Below are positions 26,026 through 33,951 of a stretch of 64,000 nucleotides of DNA, one piece after another. A model generated the notes under the pieces. It was not told where the DNA came from and did no database searches. It was given only the letters and a program-made list of their open reading frames with translations. The position numbers and the translations under genes are program-made. This DNA comes from Haliscomenobacter sp. GTDB lineage: Bacteria; Bacteroidota; Bacteroidia; Chitinophagales; Saprospiraceae. Position 1 is the first letter of the stretch. Each line of letters starts with the position of its first letter. The stretch covers positions 1-64,000 of the forward strand of contig NZ_JADKCX010000018.1 in the NCBI RefSeq assembly GCF_016718685.1, given 5' to 3'.

Positions 26026-26808
26026 ATGTTTGATACCAAGACGTACTCAAGTGAGGTAAATCAGGCATTGTGCGATTACCTGTTGCGGCTCGCTGATTCC
26101 AGCCTGATCTTGGGCCACCGCTTGTCGGAATGGTGTGGTCATGGCCCGATTTTGGAACAAGACATCGCGATGTCGAATCTGGCGCTGGACTTGATTGGAC
26201 AAGCGCGTAACTGGTACCAACTGGCTGCGCAACAAGCCGGACTAGGGCAAACCGAAGACGATTTGGCGTACCTGCGCGATGCACCTCAATACCGCAACGT
26301 CCTTTTGGTTGAGCAACCCAATGGCGACTTTGGCCAAACCGTAATGCGCCAATTTTTATTTGATGCCTACCATTATTATCTGTTGCAAAAATTGGGGCAA
26401 TCTGCTGATGAAAACATTGCAGCCATTGCCCAGAAATCTTTAAAAGAAGTTACCTATCACTTGAAGTGGTCTTCGGAATGGGTGATCCGTTTGGGTGATG
26501 GCACCGAAGAAAGCCAGCGCCGGATACAAACCGCTTTAAACAACCTGTGGGAATTCACGGGCGAACTTAGCAAACCGGATCAGACCGATGAGATTTTACA
26601 TGCGGCGGGTTTGGTTCCTGACTTGAGAAAAATTCAAGCTGATTGGCAAAACCGGGTGCTTAGCGTGTTGACCGAAGCTACCCTCCAAATCCCCACCCGC
26701 ACCTGGATGCAAAAAGGCGGCAAAGAAGGTATTCATACCGAACATCTGGGCTATATATTGGCTGAAATGCAATTTTTACAAAGAGCTTATCCCGATTGCG
26801 AATGGTGA
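26026..26808 (+). CDS. paaC: Phenylacetyl-CoA epoxidase structural subunit PaaC
   Basis: 260 residues, ferritin-like helical partner of PaaA without its own di-iron site. Conserved segments include LADSSLILGHRLSEWCGHGPILEQDIA, NLALDLIGQARNWY, HLKWSSEWVIRLGDGTEESQRR and a C-terminal GKEGIHTEHLGYILAEMQFLQR. It overlaps paaD by 7 bp, indicating coupled translation. Confidence 0.95.
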   Translation: MFDTKTYSSEVNQALCDYLLRLADSSLILGHRLSEWCGHGPILEQDIAMSNLALDLIGQARNWYQLAAQQAGLGQTEDDLAYLRDAPQYRNVLLVEQPNGDFGQTVMRQFLFDAYHYYLLQKLGQSADENIAAIAQKSLKEVTYHLKWSSEWVIRLGDGTEESQRRIQTALNNLWEFTGELSKPDQTDEILHAAGLVPDLRKIQADWQNRVLSVLTEATLQIPTRTWMQKGGKEGIHTEHLGYILAEMQFLQRAYPDCEW

Positions 26809-27284
26809 CCGATATCTGGCAATTGTTGGAAAATGTACACGATCCGGAGATCCCGGTACTCAGCGTCGTTGACTTAGGGGTCATCCGCGGCGTTGTCCAA
26901 ACAGATGATGGTGTTGAAGTAAAAATCACCCCAACCTACTCGGGCTGCCCGGCGATGAACACCATTGCCCAGGATATCCGCCAGTGTTTGGAAAATGCCG
27001 GATTTGCTCCGGTCAAAGTAAATATGGTACTCAGCCCGGCCTGGACGACCGACTGGCTATCTGAACGGGGCAAACAAAAATTGTTGGAATACGGAATTGC
27101 CCCTCCGGTTGAACCATTAGCCAGTTCAAAAGCCTTGTTCGGTGCCGAACCACAGGTTTCTTGCCCCCAATGTCAATCCACCCATACTACGATGTTGAGC
27201 CTCTTTGGATCTACGGCTTGCAAAGCCTTGTACCGTTGCGAAGACTGCCTTGAACCTTTTGATTATTTCAAATGCTTGCGTTAA
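26802..27284 (+). CDS. paaD: Phenylacetate degradation protein PaaD (MIP18/SufT-like assembly factor)
   Basis: 160 residues from ATG 26802, which overlaps the paaC stop. The N-terminal DUF59-type domain has the VHDPEIPVLSVVDLGVIRGV signature; the C-terminal part has the zinc-ribbon pattern CPQC ... CEDC typical of PaaD. It is thought to help mature the iron centres of the epoxidase. It ends the operon. The downstream thioesterase, ligase and hydratase genes of the pathway (paaI, K, G, Z) are not in the window. Confidence 0.93.
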   Translation: MVTDIWQLLENVHDPEIPVLSVVDLGVIRGVVQTDDGVEVKITPTYSGCPAMNTIAQDIRQCLENAGFAPVKVNMVLSPAWTTDWLSERGKQKLLEYGIAPPVEPLASSKALFGAEPQVSCPQCQSTHTTMLSLFGSTACKALYRCEDCLEPFDYFKCLR

Positions 27285-27379
27285 ACGAACGAAGAAAATA
27301 GGAATAGTTGGAATTGAAAGCATGGGTACAGGTACTGCTGTAGTGCTTTGCTGTGACAGCTGTCAGGGCAGAAGTTTTT

Positions 27380-27682
27380 TTAAAAAGAATCTGCTGCCGC
27401 GACCTCCTTCATGCTCCAGGCCTCCGGTTTTCCCGCAAACAACACCTTTGTTTTGCTCCAGGTGCTTTGAAACAACTCCGATTGCCGGTACGCTTCCAAG
27501 GCCTCCGGCCCTTCCCAAATGCTAAAGGTGAACATTACCTCGGGCTGGCTTTCCAGGTGCAACAATTCCACATGATGGCACCCCGGGAATTGACGGATAC
27601 GATTTTTACTCGCCTCAAAAATGGCCAAAAAGTCCTCAATGCGGTCTTTTTGAAAAGTCATTTTTACCATACGTTTGAGCAT
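27380..27682 (-). CDS. Antibiotic biosynthesis monooxygenase-like (ABM) protein
   Basis: 100 residues, a single dimeric alpha/beta-barrel domain: VKMTFQKDRIEDFLAIFEASKNRIRQFPGC, then LLHLESQPEVMFTFSIWEGPEALEAYRQSELF. Such proteins act as small cofactor-free oxygenases or as stress or heme-related proteins; the role is not predictable. The start may be Met1 (27682) or Met5 (27670). It lies 4 bp after the SAM hydrolase stop in the same direction, so they form an operon. Confidence 0.85.
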   Translation of the reverse strand: MLKRMVKMTFQKDRIEDFLAIFEASKNRIRQFPGCHHVELLHLESQPEVMFTFSIWEGPEALEAYRQSELFQSTWSKTKVLFAGKPEAWSMKEVAAADSF

Positions 27683-27686
27683 AAGG

Positions 27687-28457
27687 CTATCCTTTAAAAT
27701 CGATTTGAATGGTATCTTCCAGTTTCAGTCCAAGCATGCTGCTGGCTTTGCCCATGTTGATGGCGAGTTCAAGATAATCAGCGGAATTGATGAGGCAGAG
27801 CGTTTCTCCAACTGCAACATCGTAATAATTGCGGTTGAGCTTGAGAATTGGATCGTTGCGTTTGAAATACAGCTCGAAGGCCCGATTTTGGCCTACCCGT
27901 TCAAACAATTCCCGACTGATGTTGCTGATGACATTCTCGTACTGGTCAATATAAATCACCGCTCCACGGATGCGATTGGGGCTGATCACGGGTTGAAACG
28001 TAATGCGCTGCACCATGTCTGTAATGGGTTCGGCAAATTGCTCGAAACTTTGGTCTTGAGTAAGGTGCCAGACGGATTGGGCAAATACATCCTTGATCGG
28101 GAACGAACTTTCAACAGGCACAGGTAGTGAAAAAACAGGTTCTTCGATTTGATCAAAAAGCAGTGCCAATACACCATTGTCGGGGGCGATGAAAAAATGC
28201 CCGGCCTGGGTTAAGCCTAAAAAACGTTGCTCAGCACTGGCCAGATCATTCACCCCAATCAGGTGAATGGTGCCTTCCGGGAAGTTTTTCCAGGTGTTGC
28301 GCAAAATAAATGCAGCCTGAACTATGTCGTAATTGTTGATGTGGTGCGAAACATCTACGATCTGTAAATCAGGCTTGGCGCACAGCAAAGCTCCTTTGAC
28401 CAATGCGGCATAGTAGTCTTGTAATCCAAAATCTGTCGTCAAAGTCACGATGGCCAT
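27687..28457 (-). CDS. S-adenosyl-L-methionine hydrolase / halogenase-like (DUF62) protein
   Basis: 256 residues. The family signature MAIVTLTTDFGLQDYYAALVKG, IVDVSHHI, FILRNTWKNFPEGTIHLIGVND and FFIAPDNGVLALL is clear. Relatives include fluorinase/chlorinase but most members use hydroxide, splitting SAM to adenosine and methionine. It lacks evidence for halogenase activity, so the hydrolase reading is preferred. It is divergent from phoH and upstream of the ABM gene. Confidence 0.9.
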   Translation of the reverse strand: MAIVTLTTDFGLQDYYAALVKGALLCAKPDLQIVDVSHHINNYDIVQAAFILRNTWKNFPEGTIHLIGVNDLASAEQRFLGLTQAGHFFIAPDNGVLALLFDQIEEPVFSLPVPVESSFPIKDVFAQSVWHLTQDQSFEQFAEPITDMVQRITFQPVISPNRIRGAVIYIDQYENVISNISRELFERVGQNRAFELYFKRNDPILKLNRNYYDVAVGETLCLINSADYLELAINMGKASSMLGLKLEDTIQIDFKG

Positions 28458-28631
28458 TCCAATAAGTTTTCCATTTTTTAGATTTTATCCGCACACGAGT
28501 TGCTTTGAACGGCGCTAAAATCTTAATTTTACCCAAGATTTGGGCAAGGGATGGAACAAAATTATTGTTTCAAACCTTTGCTTGTATATAATTTCAAGTG
28601 CAAACCTTTTTTTGCTCATAATTAAAACGAC

Positions 28632-28637
28632 GGAGGG
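28632..28637 (+). promoter_or_regulatory. Shine-Dalgarno sequence deciding the phoH start
   Basis: GGAGGG lies 4 nt before TTG 28642. Strong Shine-Dalgarno sites are infrequent in Bacteroidota, so this site supports a TTG start there rather than the ATG 102 bp upstream. Confidence 0.6.
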
Positions 28638-28641
28638 ACTA

Positions 28642-29658
28642 TTGAGCGAAATCATTTTAACCATTGACGGCGTTGATCCCCTGGAACTATTTGGGGAGAA
28701 CAACGCAAAATTAAACCTCTTACGCAAGGCTTATCCAGAAATCACCATTACCTCAAGGGGTACTAACCTGAAGCTGGCCGGCGAAAAGAAGTACACACAA
28801 GAAGCCAAGGCCAAATTTGAAATGATGGTCAAGTTGCTCAAAGAGCAGCATGCCCTTTCGGTTCAAACGGTTGAAGATTTACTCATGGGTGAAAACCTGT
28901 GGGAAACCAGGCTTCCCGAATCCGACAACAATCGTACGATCCTGCACACCCGTGATGGTAAACCCATCAGGGCCAAAACCAAAAATCAAAGACGCCTCGT
29001 TGAAGCAACCGAAACCAATGACATCGTTTTTGCAGTGGGGCCAGCTGGAACAGGGAAAACTTACACGGCAGTGGCATTGGCGGTACGTGCGCTCAAAAAC
29101 CGGAAGGTCAAAAAAATTATTCTTACACGTCCAGCTGTAGAGGCGGGAGAGAGTCTTGGCTTTTTGCCAGGCGATCTTAAAGAAAAAATTGACCCTTACC
29201 TGCGGCCGCTCTATGATGCATTGGACGACATGATTGCACCCGACAAGTTGGCACAATTTATGGCCAACCGCATCATCGAGATTGCACCCTTGGCCTTTAT
29301 GCGGGGACGTACGCTGGACAATGCTTTTATCATCCTGGATGAAGCGCAAAACTGTTCAACGTTACAGATCAAAATGTTTTTGACCCGCTTGGGGCCTACA
29401 GCTCAATGCGTCATTACCGGCGACTTGTCGCAAATCGATTTGCCCTACAACCAAAAATCTGGTCTGTACCGGGCCATGCAAATCCTGCGCCATGTTGATG
29501 GCATTGCCGAGGTTGAACTCAATGTCGAAGACGTAGTCCGCCACCGCCTGGTCAAAGAGATCATCAACGCTTACGAAAAATCGGACAAAGCGTTGCGGGA
29601 AAAAGCTGAAAAGGCCGAAAAATCGGCTAGAAAGGCTCGCGGCGAAGAAGAAGAATAG
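28642..29658 (+). CDS. phoH: PhoH-family ATPase
   Basis: 338 residues from TTG 28642. The upstream in-frame extension (starting at 28540) is hydrophobic and unlike the family, while LSEIILTIDGVDPLELFGENN is the normal Bacteroidota PhoH N-terminus. A KH-like N-terminal domain is followed by a P-loop ATPase: Walker A VGPAGTGKTYTAV, RPAVEAGESLGFLPGD, FIILDEAQNC (Walker B) and TGDLSQIDLP. PhoH proteins are cytoplasmic ATPases linked to RNA metabolism and phosphate stress. The charged, Ala-Lys-rich C-terminus (~25 residues) looks disordered. The stop codon is the first base of a repeat hairpin. Confidence 0.92.
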   Translation: MSEIILTIDGVDPLELFGENNAKLNLLRKAYPEITITSRGTNLKLAGEKKYTQEAKAKFEMMVKLLKEQHALSVQTVEDLLMGENLWETRLPESDNNRTILHTRDGKPIRAKTKNQRRLVEATETNDIVFAVGPAGTGKTYTAVALAVRALKNRKVKKIILTRPAVEAGESLGFLPGDLKEKIDPYLRPLYDALDDMIAPDKLAQFMANRIIEIAPLAFMRGRTLDNAFIILDEAQNCSTLQIKMFLTRLGPTAQCVITGDLSQIDLPYNQKSGLYRAMQILRHVDGIAEVELNVEDVVRHRLVKEIINAYEKSDKALREKAEKAEKSARKARGEEEE

Positions 29659-29729
29659 GTTCGAGAGTTCGGGGGTTCGTAGGTTCGAGGGTTCGCTCGA
29701 ACCCCTGAACCCCCGAACCCCCGAACCCT
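29658..29729. repeat. Palindrome of GGTTCGGGGGTTCG units between phoH and aroA
   Basis: Left GGTTCGAGAGTTCGGGGG-type units face right CCCCCGAACCC-type units around GTTCGCTCGAAC. It is related to the elements at 21840 and 55324. It starts at the phoH stop and ends 13 bp before aroA, so it may terminate or attenuate read-through. Confidence 0.8.
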
Positions 29730-29742
29730 ACAACCCTCTATC

Positions 29743-30984
29743 ATGTATTCCATACGAAAAACCAACACTACTTTAAGTGGCGAAATCACCCTCGCCGGTT
29801 CCAAAAGCATCAGCAACCGTACCTTGATCATCCGTGCGTTGTGTGGTGAAGCTTTTCCCATCACGCATTTGGCCAATGCCAAAGACACCGACCTGTTGCA
29901 AGGTCTGTTGTCCAGCAATGCCATCGTTCGTGATGCCGGGGCGGCTGGAACCACTTTTCGGTTCATGACGGCTTACCTCTCTACCCAGGATGGCATCCAG
30001 GTCTTAACCGGAACAGAGCGCATGAAACAACGTCCAATTGGGGTTCTGGTTGATGCACTGCGCAGTTTGGGGGCCAACATCGAATACCTTGAAGAAGAAG
30101 GCTACCCACCACTACAAATTGGCCCACCCAATGCCTTTGGCCGCAACAATAAAGTGCAAATTTCGGCCAATACTAGTAGCCAATACATTTCGGCGCTGCT
30201 CATGATTGCCCCAACCCTGCCCAAGGGATTGGTCTTGGAACTGGTGGGCAAAATAGTTTCACGGCCCTATATCGAAATGACCTTGGCGCAAATGGCCTAT
30301 TTTGGGGTGAAACACGAATGGAAAGGCCAATTCATACGGGTGACTCCACAAGATTATCAAGCTCGCCCATTCGTGGTAGAGGCAGATTGGTCGGCAGCTT
30401 CTTATTACTATGGTATGGCTGCTTTTGCCACTGAACTTGATCTGCAATTGAACGGCTTGTTTGAAGACAGCCTACAGGGCGATGCCGTATTGACCGAAAT
30501 CATGGCTCATTTAGGGGTGAAAACGACTTTTAATGCCAAGGGGGTACACCTGAGCAAGACAGGTTTACCACTGCCTGCGGTTTTTGAATACGACTTTTTG
30601 CGTTGCCCCGATTTGGCGCAAACCATTGCGGTGGTCTGTGCTGGCCTTGGTGTAACGGGTCGATTTACTGGGTTAGAAACCCTGCGCATCAAAGAGACCG
30701 ACCGCATTGCTGCCTTGGATCAGGAATTGGCCAAAGTAGGCGTGAAGGTAATTGAGGAAAAGGTAGGAGCAGATGGTAAAGCTTTTTTCCGAATTGAAGG
30801 CAAAGCGGTAGTGCCGACTAAAGCACCAGAATTCGCAACCTATGAAGACCACCGGATGGCGATGGCTTTCGCGCCGCTAGCATTTTTGGGAAAAATCAAC
30901 ATCCACGAACCCGAGGTGGTGGTAAAATCGTATCCGGATTTTTGGCGGGATTTGCGAACAGTTGGGTTTGAAATTCTGGGCTAA
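29743..30984 (+). CDS. aroA: 3-phosphoshikimate 1-carboxyvinyltransferase (EPSP synthase)
   Basis: 413 residues. It joins phosphoenolpyruvate to shikimate-3-phosphate in aromatic amino-acid synthesis. The two-domain fold is marked by GSKSISNRTLIIRAL (residues ~19-33), DAGAAGTTFRFMTAYL, GTERMKQRPIG, SSQYISALLM, DWSAASYYYGMAA, LRIKETDRIAAL and YEDHRMAMAFAPLA. The usual LPGSKS start is LAGSKS here. The last codons and the stop form part of a 35-bp perfect inverted repeat shared with the end of the convergent gene. Confidence 0.95.
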   Translation: MYSIRKTNTTLSGEITLAGSKSISNRTLIIRALCGEAFPITHLANAKDTDLLQGLLSSNAIVRDAGAAGTTFRFMTAYLSTQDGIQVLTGTERMKQRPIGVLVDALRSLGANIEYLEEEGYPPLQIGPPNAFGRNNKVQISANTSSQYISALLMIAPTLPKGLVLELVGKIVSRPYIEMTLAQMAYFGVKHEWKGQFIRVTPQDYQARPFVVEADWSAASYYYGMAAFATELDLQLNGLFEDSLQGDAVLTEIMAHLGVKTTFNAKGVHLSKTGLPLPAVFEYDFLRCPDLAQTIAVVCAGLGVTGRFTGLETLRIKETDRIAALDQELAKVGVKVIEEKVGADGKAFFRIEGKAVVPTKAPEFATYEDHRMAMAFAPLAFLGKINIHEPEVVVKSYPDFWRDLRTVGFEILG

Positions 30985-31046
30985 TTAAGAACGGTTGCCG
31001 AGCGAAGTCGAGGCAACCGTTCTTAATTAGCCCAGAATTTCAAACC
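30965..31046. terminator. 35-bp perfect inverted repeat joining two convergent gene ends
   Basis: Arms 30965-30999 and 31012-31046 are perfect complements over 35 bp, with the 12-nt loop GAGCGAAGTCGA. The left arm contains the last six codons and the stop of aroA; the right arm contains the stop and the last codon of the convergent acetyltransferase-like gene. It probably works as a bidirectional terminator. The loop matches the GAAGTCGAGG motif at 55378. Confidence 0.85.
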
Positions 31047-32203
31047 TCCATAAAATAATTCGGTTCAACCACGATGTTTTCGTCCAGCGATTTGCGATAG
31101 CCAATGTGTACCCGATCGATCCAAACGCCCGTTTTCATGTAAATACTCACGGCCTCTTTGTTGTGGGCCCTCACCGTGGTGAGGTAAATGTTGTTGTAGC
31201 GTTTTTGGATGTAGTCCGAGTTCATGAACTCTACAATGAACGCAAAAATTCCTTTGGTTTTATAGGCAGGATGTACCCCAAAACCAGTGCCTTTGGCCTG
31301 CCTTTGGCGCGAGAGTTTTAATTTCAGTAGAAAAAGCGGCGCTTTCCACCAATTCAATTTCCCTTTGGTAAATTTTAGATAAGGATTGATGTCCGGAAAA
31401 AAAGCACAGAATCCGGCGGGTTTATCTTCGTAGTAAGCGATGCCCAAAAACTTGGGATCGATGATGTTCTTGACCTCTTTCATGAGTTTTTTGAATCCCT
31501 CGGGGTCAGCGGGGCGGAAATGCTCATAATGGCCAAAAGCGGCATTGTATACTTCGGTAAAATCGAGCGCGTATTTTTCCAGTTTGGCCGGGTTGTAAGT
31601 TTCTACCTGGATATTGTTGTTGCCAGATCGAACGCGCTGAATTACCGCCCTCAAGCGATCCAGGTCAATTGTATTGGGGTGGCCCTTCATGGTCAGGATC
31701 TGTTCCCAGGCGATGTAGCCATTCGCCTCAAAAAGCCCACTATAATAAGGTGGGTTGTAGGTTTCCTGGAATAGTGGCGGATCAAACCCTTTTTGCAGCA
31801 AGCCCCAAAATTTATCCCTGCCGCCAAAATTTATTGGCCCATCAATGGCTTTCATTCCTTTTCCGCGCAGATAGGTTTCGGCGGTATCAAACAATGCCTG
31901 GGCATAGCTTGGTTCGTTGATGCATTCAAAATAACCGATGCCCCCCAGGGGATAAGGTTGAATTTGGTTGTTGCGGTGGTCGATGAATGCCGCGATGCGC
32001 CCGGCAGGCTTGCCCTGGTCATCCAGCAGCACAAACACTTTAGCCTCGCCATGCTCAAAAGCCAGGTTTTTTCCAGGGGTGAAAGTTCCCTGCACGTCTC
32101 CTTCCATAGGGGCGATCCAATTGGGGTCGTTGATGTAGATGCGATGTGGAACTTGATGAAATAGTTTCCAATGCTTTGGTTCCTGGACTTCGATAATGGT
32201 CAT
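31040..32203 (-). CDS. GNAT-like acyltransferase family protein (387 residues)
   Basis: Starts at MTIIEVQEPKHWKLFHQVP; the upstream frame was not used. Conserved-looking parts are HRIYINDPNWIAP, GRIAAFIDHR, GGIGYFECINEP, IDGPINFGGRDKFWGLLQKGFDPP and a C-terminal GFGVHPAYKTKGIFAFIVEF / YLTTVRAHNKEAVSIYMKTG pattern that fits a double-GNAT fold. Proteins of this type are widespread and often labelled acetyltransferase or hypothetical. The substrate is unknown. Its 3' end lies inside the 35-bp inverted repeat shared with aroA. Confidence 0.7.
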   Translation of the reverse strand: MTIIEVQEPKHWKLFHQVPHRIYINDPNWIAPMEGDVQGTFTPGKNLAFEHGEAKVFVLLDDQGKPAGRIAAFIDHRNNQIQPYPLGGIGYFECINEPSYAQALFDTAETYLRGKGMKAIDGPINFGGRDKFWGLLQKGFDPPLFQETYNPPYYSGLFEANGYIAWEQILTMKGHPNTIDLDRLRAVIQRVRSGNNNIQVETYNPAKLEKYALDFTEVYNAAFGHYEHFRPADPEGFKKLMKEVKNIIDPKFLGIAYYEDKPAGFCAFFPDINPYLKFTKGKLNWWKAPLFLLKLKLSRQRQAKGTGFGVHPAYKTKGIFAFIVEFMNSDYIQKRYNNIYLTTVRAHNKEAVSIYMKTGVWIDRVHIGYRKSLDENIVVEPNYFMEV

Positions 32204-32318
32204 GGTAAAAGAGTTGTGGCTGCGAAGGTAAATGTCAGCGGGCAATTTATAGCATTAGTTTAAAGCTATGGATTCGGTAATGCAAGATAATCAATCTTTG
32301 CGCTTATTAAATCTCGCC

Positions 32319-33742
32319 CTATCGCCGCAATTTTTTCAATTGTTCCATAAACCATTCTTTCATGTGTGAAGGAAGGATGCGGGAGTTGTTGATTTGATTT
32401 TGCAGCACTTCAATTTTTTTGCGGTCGTTGAACTGAATTTTGATCAATCGTTTGGAGGCACTAATGAGTTCCTTAAAGGACATCTTGTGGTAGGCCAACA
32501 TTTTTTTACGGTTGATGTAGGCCCGCATGCTGTCCAGTAAAGATTCCAGGGCCAAAAACTCATCTTTTTCATAATAAAGACGAATCAGCATGGTTTTGGC
32601 GGTAAGGTTAATCAGGATGTCGTCGATGTCGAACTGGATCAGCAAGTCCTGCGCCCGATCGTAGTCGCCTTGTTCAAAGTACAAACGTGCCAGGGCAAAT
32701 TTGACAAAATTATCACGGTACTCTGGTCCCAGATACTGTTGGTATTCTTCAATAAAGCTGCTGACCCAGTCAAATTCCTTGAGGGTAGTACCCGCTGTAA
32801 CGATGTTGCGGAAGTTTAGGGGGCTCAAAAAGCCGCTCTCTAGGAGAATATTGTTTTCCAGCCCCTTTTTGTACAGTTCGAAAGCCTCCCTTACGAAGGA
32901 TTTCCCCCCAATGTTCATTCTGCCGATGCAATAATTAATGGCAATCAGGTACAAATCGGATTTTTCCGCATTGTTGAAAGCGTAATCGTAGTTGTGCAGG
33001 TCTTTTTTTACTTCAAAAAAATGTTCTTCCTCTTGTGGAAAGCGAAAAAGATTGTAGATGTGGTAGTAGACCTTGATAAAAGGTGTTTCAAAAATACTCT
33101 CTTTACCTTTCAGGTAGGCCAAGAGAGGGTCCAGCATCCCAAAGTCGTAATCCTTTTTGTAGATTTTTTGGTGTGAAAGCATTAAACAAGCTAGTTTTAG
33201 CTTTTTGGCGATAAAAGCCATCTCCGCCAGATCCGACATCTCCTGGTAATTCAAGGCCACGGCCCTAGACTTTTCACTCAGTTGAAGCAATTTTTCTTTT
33301 TCGATGATGTAACGTTGCTCCAGGGTTTCATCATTCAGTAAAGGGAAGGTTTCGGTTTTGTACTGGATTTCCTTCATGACTTTGTCATGGAGTTTGAGCA
33401 GTTTTCGCTCCCGATAATTTTGGGCAAGGTACAACTTGGATAAAATTTCGTCTTCTGAAGCTTTTTTGAAAGTGAAGTAGGACTCAATGGATTCTTGTAA
33501 AAAATAGATGGCTTGACGCATTCTGGCGTCGTCATAAGCTTCTTTAGGATACAATTTTCTGAAAATTCGTTCTTTTTCCAGGCTTTTGTCATCTTCCAGG
33601 CGGTTGCTACTCGTTAGATACTCATATAATTGTACCACGTCTGAGCGTTGATTGTGTATGGGGAAACGAGCCATTTCCGCAATTCTCGGGTTTCTTTCTT
33701 GGAAAGTGAAGATAAAATGTGGATCAGTTGACTATTTTGCAT
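32319..33742 (-). pseudogene. Helical-repeat protein of unknown function, frameshifted near its N-terminus
   Basis: The long frame (from 33674) encodes an all-helical, charged protein with TPR-like helices (FALARLYFEQGDYDRAQDLLIQFD; LIRLYYEKDEFLALESLLD). The family start appears in another frame: ATG 33742 gives MQNSQLIHILSSLSKKETRE followed by LRKWLVSP. Changing the C4 run of the coding strand (G4 at 33660-33663) to C5 joins the two parts as KWLVSPIHNQRSDVV, making ~474 residues. The N-terminal pattern LSKKE.R...K.L.SP.HN is recalled from uncharacterised Saprospiria-type proteins. It may be a sequencing error or a true mutation. No signal peptide. Confidence 0.65.
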
Positions 33743-33951
33743 GGCTTAAAAAAGTTTTTTCAACAGGAAATTTGGCTGTGTAAAGGTATAAAATCTTGTG
33801 AATCAAACCCTATAAAAAAGAAAACACGATGATGGATCAACAAAATAAGAGGTTTTTTTTCAACAATCGTCGATTTTTGTCTTTGTTTCCAGCAAAAAGG
33901 AGATGCATCTTTGTATTGCATTCAGCAGTAAAGGAATTAGAATTAGCACTC

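Noticed and set aside
27687..28457. A fluorinase or chlorinase
   Set aside because: Only the general SAM-hydrolase family pattern is visible, and halogenases are a rare subset.
28540..28641. ATG start of PhoH at 28540
   Set aside because: The extension is hydrophobic and foreign to the family, and a clear ribosome-binding site precedes TTG 28642.
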